Source of the DNA: Streptomyces venezuelae
Lineage (GTDB): Bacteria; Actinomycetota; Actinomycetes; Streptomycetales; Streptomycetaceae
Reading direction: 5' to 3'
DNA length: 64,000 nt
Assembly: GCF_008642315.1 (NCBI RefSeq)
Contig: NZ_CP029192.1
Location: forward strand, 8,804,001-8,868,000
Shown one piece after another: positions 60,309 through 64,000 of this stretch; positions within the stretch are counted from its first letter, which is position 1, and each line of letters opens with the position of its first letter. A program made the translations under genes and the position numbers. Below the pieces are notes generated by a model. It did not search any database, was not told the origin of the DNA, and saw only the letters and a program-made list of their open reading frames with translations.

Positions 60309-60956
60309 GTGTCGGATTTCGCGTGGATGGACGTTGAACTGGTGCCGCGACCGGTGCTGCACGGCGCTCAGGACGGTCTGTCCGAGCGCGGAGTGGTGTA
60401 TTTCGGGCGTCCGTTCACTACGGCCTTCGATCCGGCGTCGGCGTCTGAGACCACACGGGCCTATGCGGTGGAACATGAGGACGTAGCGGACTTCCGGCGG
60501 CTTGTACTGCCGCTCAACATGACGCCCCGGCCCGGCGAGCCGCTTACTTCTGTGGCGGTGCAGGGGGCTGCGCAGCAGGCTGATGGCCGGACGCTGTTCT
60601 GGGACCCGGTGCCATGTCGGCTGACCGACTCGGGCACGCGTGATTCCAGAGTGTCGGTCACGGCGGACTTCGGGTTGGTGCAGTCCCAGGCCGAGACTGC
60701 GGTGCAGCGCCAGACACAAGCGTCTTTCCTGCGGGCCCGGGGGGCCGGCACGGGGATCGTGCAGTGGGAGTTCACCAGGCGTTCGGGTGGGGAACTGGAC
60801 GGGATTTACGAGCTGATTGCCACGGTCGAGCTGCCGCGCGGAGCAAGCGGCGCCGTCCTGCTCTCAGCGGCGGCCCGCATCCACAAGAAGCGCTTGGGAG
60901 TCATCGGCTACACGGTCCGGCTGCCAGAGGAGTTGGCGACTGTTCTGCTGCCCTGA
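60309..60956 (+). CDS. Hypothetical protein beside the CHAT protease
   Basis: 215 residues from GTG 60309, with GGGGGGATC upstream. Reads WMDVELVPRPVLHGAQDGLS, FTTAFDPASASETTRAYAVE, CRLTDSGTRDSRVSVTADFG and WEFTRRSGGELDGIYELIAT VELP. A beta-rich domain with a final conserved-looking region AARIHKKRLGVIGYTVRLPE. It converges with the CHAT gene, 26 bases apart. It could be a substrate or regulator, but the arrangement does not prove that. Confidence 0.6.
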   Translation: MSDFAWMDVELVPRPVLHGAQDGLSERGVVYFGRPFTTAFDPASASETTRAYAVEHEDVADFRRLVLPLNMTPRPGEPLTSVAVQGAAQQADGRTLFWDPVPCRLTDSGTRDSRVSVTADFGLVQSQAETAVQRQTQASFLRARGAGTGIVQWEFTRRSGGELDGIYELIATVELPRGASGAVLLSAAARIHKKRLGVIGYTVRLPEELATVLLP

Positions 60957-60982
60957 GCGGCGGTCGGCGCACAGGCTCGTGA

Positions 60983-63900
60983 TCAGCGCCAGTCCCCGAT
61001 GAATACGAAGGCCCCCCAGTCCCGGTACTCGGGGAAGGCTTGTCGGGTATTTTGCTGGGCGTGGCGGAACGCGTCGCGTTTTGGGCAGTGTGCTCCGAGC
61101 CGGCTGTACAGCTCCTCGAAGAACAGTGTGGTGACCGGTACTGTCACCGGCCAGAGCGTCCCGATCACAGTTGTCACGCCGGCCAGTAGGAATGCGGCGG
61201 CCAGGCCCCGATGGTTGTCGTTGGCGTCGTAACGCCCCAGAGCGGACTCACAGGCACTCAGCGTGACCAGTCTGACGCCACGTAGGTCGAGGGTGAGGAT
61301 CTGGTGGGCGAAGAGTCGGCCCTCGCCGTTCTCGTCCGGTTCGAGGTAGAGGCACTGGTGCCAGGGTGCCTCGGCGTCTTGCGAACTGTGGGCAGCGATG
61401 TGCAGGTACTGATTCTTCGGGGCCGCTGCCATGACGGCCTCGGGGGTGGCGTCCTGCTGAAGCAATACGGTGTCGAACGCGTGCTCGGCGGTCAGGTGGC
61501 CCCGTAGTTTCTGGACGTGCTCGGTGACACCTGGTTGGTGCGCCAGGCCGTACTGGGTGCCTCCCGACGGTGATCCCGCGATCAGCAGTCGTCGAGGGCC
61601 GGCGACCGCAGAACTGGGGGCAGAACTGGGGTGGGGGCTGAGCTGGGAGCTGCTGGAGACCGTGGTGACGGTCCAGTCGTCGGCGAGGGGGCGTCCATTG
61701 CTGTGCAGCAGGTGGAAGGGAGCGAAGTGCAACGGGCCGTGCGGCCAGAAGCACAGGTGCCGCTTGCCTTGCGTCCACCAGCCCTGCAGCATCTGCGCGG
61801 GCGGGCCGCCCAGCACGGCGTAGAGACGCGCAAGTGTCTCCTCACCGTGCAGGGAAACCGGGTACCCGAGCGGGTCCGCGTTGACGCCCTCCCGGGCCTC
61901 TCCCACCGGGACCGCGGCCCAGTGGATCGAGAAGGCGTTCGCCCGTTCGGGGTCCACCACCGTGATGTGGCCGGCGGGCAGATCTATCAGTGGGACGACG
62001 CGGACAGTCTGCTCGTTGTCCGTGATCTGGCAGCAGACCAGCAACGTCGCGTAGCCGTCCGGGCCGAGATGGCGCGTACGGTCTTCGGCAAGGAACAGAG
62101 AGATGACGACGGTGTCCTCACCTGTCATGGCGCCGAGGAGGTTGTTGACCGTCGTCATTCCCGGTCTGACGCGGGCGCCCTCGGCCTGGTACGTATCGGC
62201 CAGCAGTGACTGGGTGATCTGGTGGTCGGCAGCCCTGCGGTTGTTCCCGACGGATGGTTTGGCCTGCTCTTCGGGCCCGATCTCCGCCTCGCTGACGAAA
62301 CAGAACCCCGAGGTGTCGCCGGGCATGCCGAACAGGCCGTCCAGAGCACCGGACCGTTCCGGAACGTAAGGCCCGCATGCCGTCTCCTGCTCCGCGATCT
62401 CCGCGTGCAGGATTTTGGCGTGTGCAGGCAGCTGGTGCGGGCCGGCGTTCTGGGTGAGCAGGCGGAAGTCCAAGCCTTTGAAGAGCAGGTGGTGGTGGGT
62501 GACGAGCGCCGGCAACGACTGCGGCGCATCGGAGGTATGCCGGTCCTGCCGGTCCTGCCGACCCCAGGTGACCAGGGTGTGCATGAGGTGCTGGCCGAAG
62601 CCTCGTACAAAGCCCGCGCGCTCGTCCAGCGCGCCGCCGAGCCCGGTCATCACCGGTTCGGCGATGGCAAGGAGTGCGCTGGCACGGATGCCGAGCTCAC
62701 TGTCGGTACCTGACTTGAGCAGCGCCTTGAGGCTGTGATCGGCGAGTGAGGTGCAAATCGTCGGCAGTTGGTGGTGCGAGGCGAACTCCGTTGCCGTTTC
62801 CACCGAGACCAGATACTGCATGATCGCCTCGTCGTGTCTTCCCTCGGCGGCGCACTGCTGGGCATGCCGCTTCCGACAGGTCAGCAGAACCCAGTCGATC
62901 ATCGCCGCGTAGGTGTCGGCGAAGCCTTGGTCATACTGCTTAACCCGGTGAAGCAGCCGGATCACCCGGCCGAGGTCGTCGGCGCGGACGTGCAGCGCTG
63001 CGTGGGTGAGCGTCGCGGCGCGTGAGCGGGACGACACGGCCCGCCGGTCACAATCGGCCTCAACAGCCGGGATCAGTTCGGAGTACGAGAGGGGCCCGGA
63101 CGGGCAGGACAGGACATTCTCAACAGACTGATGGGCGAGGAGCATCCAGAACCTGGGGGAGCGCGACAGCTCAGCAGACTCCGAGTACAACGCGTGAATC
63201 TCCTCCCACAGCTCTGGAAGATCGGCAGGGTGAACGACGGCGCACAGATTGGCCAGAATCCCCAGGTTCGCGTCGGCGGAGCAGAGCGTGCGCAGCTGGC
63301 GGGCGGGCCCGCCAATGGCGGTGCGCAGACGCAGACCAGGGGCGAGATGATGGTGCCGCGCCACGACGGCCAGTGCCTCCAGATGGTGTTCCAGATCCTG
63401 CGGTTCCACTTCGACGTGGCCGATGTCCTGGACCGCTGACCTGGCGACTTCCCAGTGCCGTGGCGCGTTGTCCGGTTCCGCCGCGGAGAGCAGGGCAGCC
63501 ACCCGAGCCCTCTTGACCTGGCACTGGGTCCGTAACGATGCCGGGCCGATACGTAAGGCTTCGTCCAGGAAATCCATGGCCAGGGCCAGCATGGACGTGG
63601 CATCCGGCATGCCGGCGATACGGTTGCCCCGCTCCGGCATCGTCCCGTCCAAGGGCCAGGAGACACGCTGTCCGTTGATCGCGTCACGGTAGACGATGCC
63701 GCACAGTCTGTACGGCGACACCCATCGTGCAAACGAGTCCGCCATGTCCTCGGGATCGAGGGAGACACAGTAGGGGCCTGCCAGGAGCCACCCCGCTGCC
63801 TGCAAGGTGTCGGCCAACTCCGCCCGTTCGCTGGCGGCTTCGGCCTGTTCTCTCCGGGCGACAGCCCGGCGACCGGGCAGGAACCGGTTGCGTCGCCGGT

Positions 63901-64000
63901 TCAACTGGGCGAGGGCCTGACGCGAGACGGCGATCTGTTCGGATGCCGTCTCGAGCGCGAGCAGCATCCGGTCAGCCCGCGGCGCATGCTCCAAGGTCAG
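60983..64000 (-). CDS. CHAT-domain (caspase-like) protease, partial
   Basis: At least 1003 residues visible; the frame is open at the right edge, so the N-terminus may lie outside. The C-terminal 200 residues form the CHAT fold: LLIAGSPSGGTQYGLAHQPG, the catalytic His in NQYLHIAAHSSQDAEAP (near 865) and the catalytic Cys in RLVTLSACESALGRY (near 913), then GLAAAFLLAGVTTVIGTLWP. The preceding 600 or more residues are helical, TPR-like scaffold. The N-terminus visible here is a coiled coil (EQIAVSRQALAQLNRRRNRF). CHAT proteases act in bacterial programmed cell death and in CRISPR- and gasdermin-linked defence. No gasdermin or Cas gene is in the window. Confidence 0.85.
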   Translation of the reverse strand: MTLEHAPRADRMLLALETASEQIAVSRQALAQLNRRRNRFLPGRRAVARREQAEAASERAELADTLQAAGWLLAGPYCVSLDPEDMADSFARWVSPYRLCGIVYRDAINGQRVSWPLDGTMPERGNRIAGMPDATSMLALAMDFLDEALRIGPASLRTQCQVKRARVAALLSAAEPDNAPRHWEVARSAVQDIGHVEVEPQDLEHHLEALAVVARHHHLAPGLRLRTAIGGPARQLRTLCSADANLGILANLCAVVHPADLPELWEEIHALYSESAELSRSPRFWMLLAHQSVENVLSCPSGPLSYSELIPAVEADCDRRAVSSRSRAATLTHAALHVRADDLGRVIRLLHRVKQYDQGFADTYAAMIDWVLLTCRKRHAQQCAAEGRHDEAIMQYLVSVETATEFASHHQLPTICTSLADHSLKALLKSGTDSELGIRASALLAIAEPVMTGLGGALDERAGFVRGFGQHLMHTLVTWGRQDRQDRHTSDAPQSLPALVTHHHLLFKGLDFRLLTQNAGPHQLPAHAKILHAEIAEQETACGPYVPERSGALDGLFGMPGDTSGFCFVSEAEIGPEEQAKPSVGNNRRAADHQITQSLLADTYQAEGARVRPGMTTVNNLLGAMTGEDTVVISLFLAEDRTRHLGPDGYATLLVCCQITDNEQTVRVVPLIDLPAGHITVVDPERANAFSIHWAAVPVGEAREGVNADPLGYPVSLHGEETLARLYAVLGGPPAQMLQGWWTQGKRHLCFWPHGPLHFAPFHLLHSNGRPLADDWTVTTVSSSSQLSPHPSSAPSSAVAGPRRLLIAGSPSGGTQYGLAHQPGVTEHVQKLRGHLTAEHAFDTVLLQQDATPEAVMAAAPKNQYLHIAAHSSQDAEAPWHQCLYLEPDENGEGRLFAHQILTLDLRGVRLVTLSACESALGRYDANDNHRGLAAAFLLAGVTTVIGTLWPVTVPVTTLFFEELYSRLGAHCPKRDAFRHAQQNTRQAFPEYRDWGAFVFIGDWR

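Overview
The window looks like accessory DNA from a high-GC actinomycete, very probably Streptomyces. Codon use is GC3-rich, GTG and TTG starts are common, signal peptides and lipoboxes are of the Streptomyces type, and there is an LAXTG sortase substrate, many IS relics of Streptomyces families and several RiPP loci. No rRNA, tRNA or CRISPR array was seen. Intact operons alternate with decayed mobile DNA, as in chromosome arms or large linear plasmids.

Layout. 1-2930: a GrpE-like protein coupled to an Hsp70 fused to a NYN/Zc3h12a-type ribonuclease domain, closed by a perfect 21-bp hairpin. 2930-5500: decayed IS701 transposase and two frameshifted unknown genes. 5500-12350: an operon of lipoprotein, secreted protein, WXG100-like small protein, a 1502-residue RHS toxin with a colicin E/pyocin-type HNH DNase tip, and an Im9-type immunity protein. 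12580-18360: phage-tail relic, small membrane proteins, SMI1/KNR4 protein, NucA/NucB and GNAT relics, IS relics. 18400-19490: a lone type III polyketide synthase. 19846-21112: an IS5-family element with a barstar gene inside its inverted repeats. 22430-24780: a graspetide/imiditide locus (precursor, ATP-grasp ligase, isoaspartyl methyltransferase homologue). 24900-28460: small accessory genes and a collapsed Tn7-like transposon. 28630-31744: four translationally coupled genes (two tiny ORFs, APH-like kinase, ABC exporter). 33070-40030: a complete lasso-peptide locus (XRE regulator, M20 peptidase, precursor A, cyclase C, B1, B2, ABC exporter). 40377-43010: a broken regulator whose frame breaks fall on poly-G tracts, and an in-frame chimera of a secreted protein and a conservon GTPase. 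43378-51102: LAXTG surface protein and assorted small accessory genes (DUF4259, CbrC and others) with IS5 and ISL3 relics. 51282-57600: lipoprotein, a complete IS5 element, decayed XRE and PP2C-like genes, DUF6461 and FG-GAP proteins. 57900-64000: RHS tip relic with tandem immunity-like paralogues, VOC relic, and a large CHAT protease running off the right edge.

How it works together. The window is rich in conflict functions: a polymorphic toxin with its immunity gene, several immunity-type proteins without a toxin (barstar, SMI1/KNR4, CbrC, paralogues beside an RHS relic), an Hsp70-RNase fusion and a CHAT protease. Three peptide loci lie on the minus strand. Two are recognisable RiPPs (graspetide, lasso). 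The third, with the APH-like kinase, is undefined and is the best candidate for an undescribed peptide system; the Hsp70-RNase pair is the best candidate for an undescribed stress or defence system. All assignments rest on reading motifs by eye; no database search was run.
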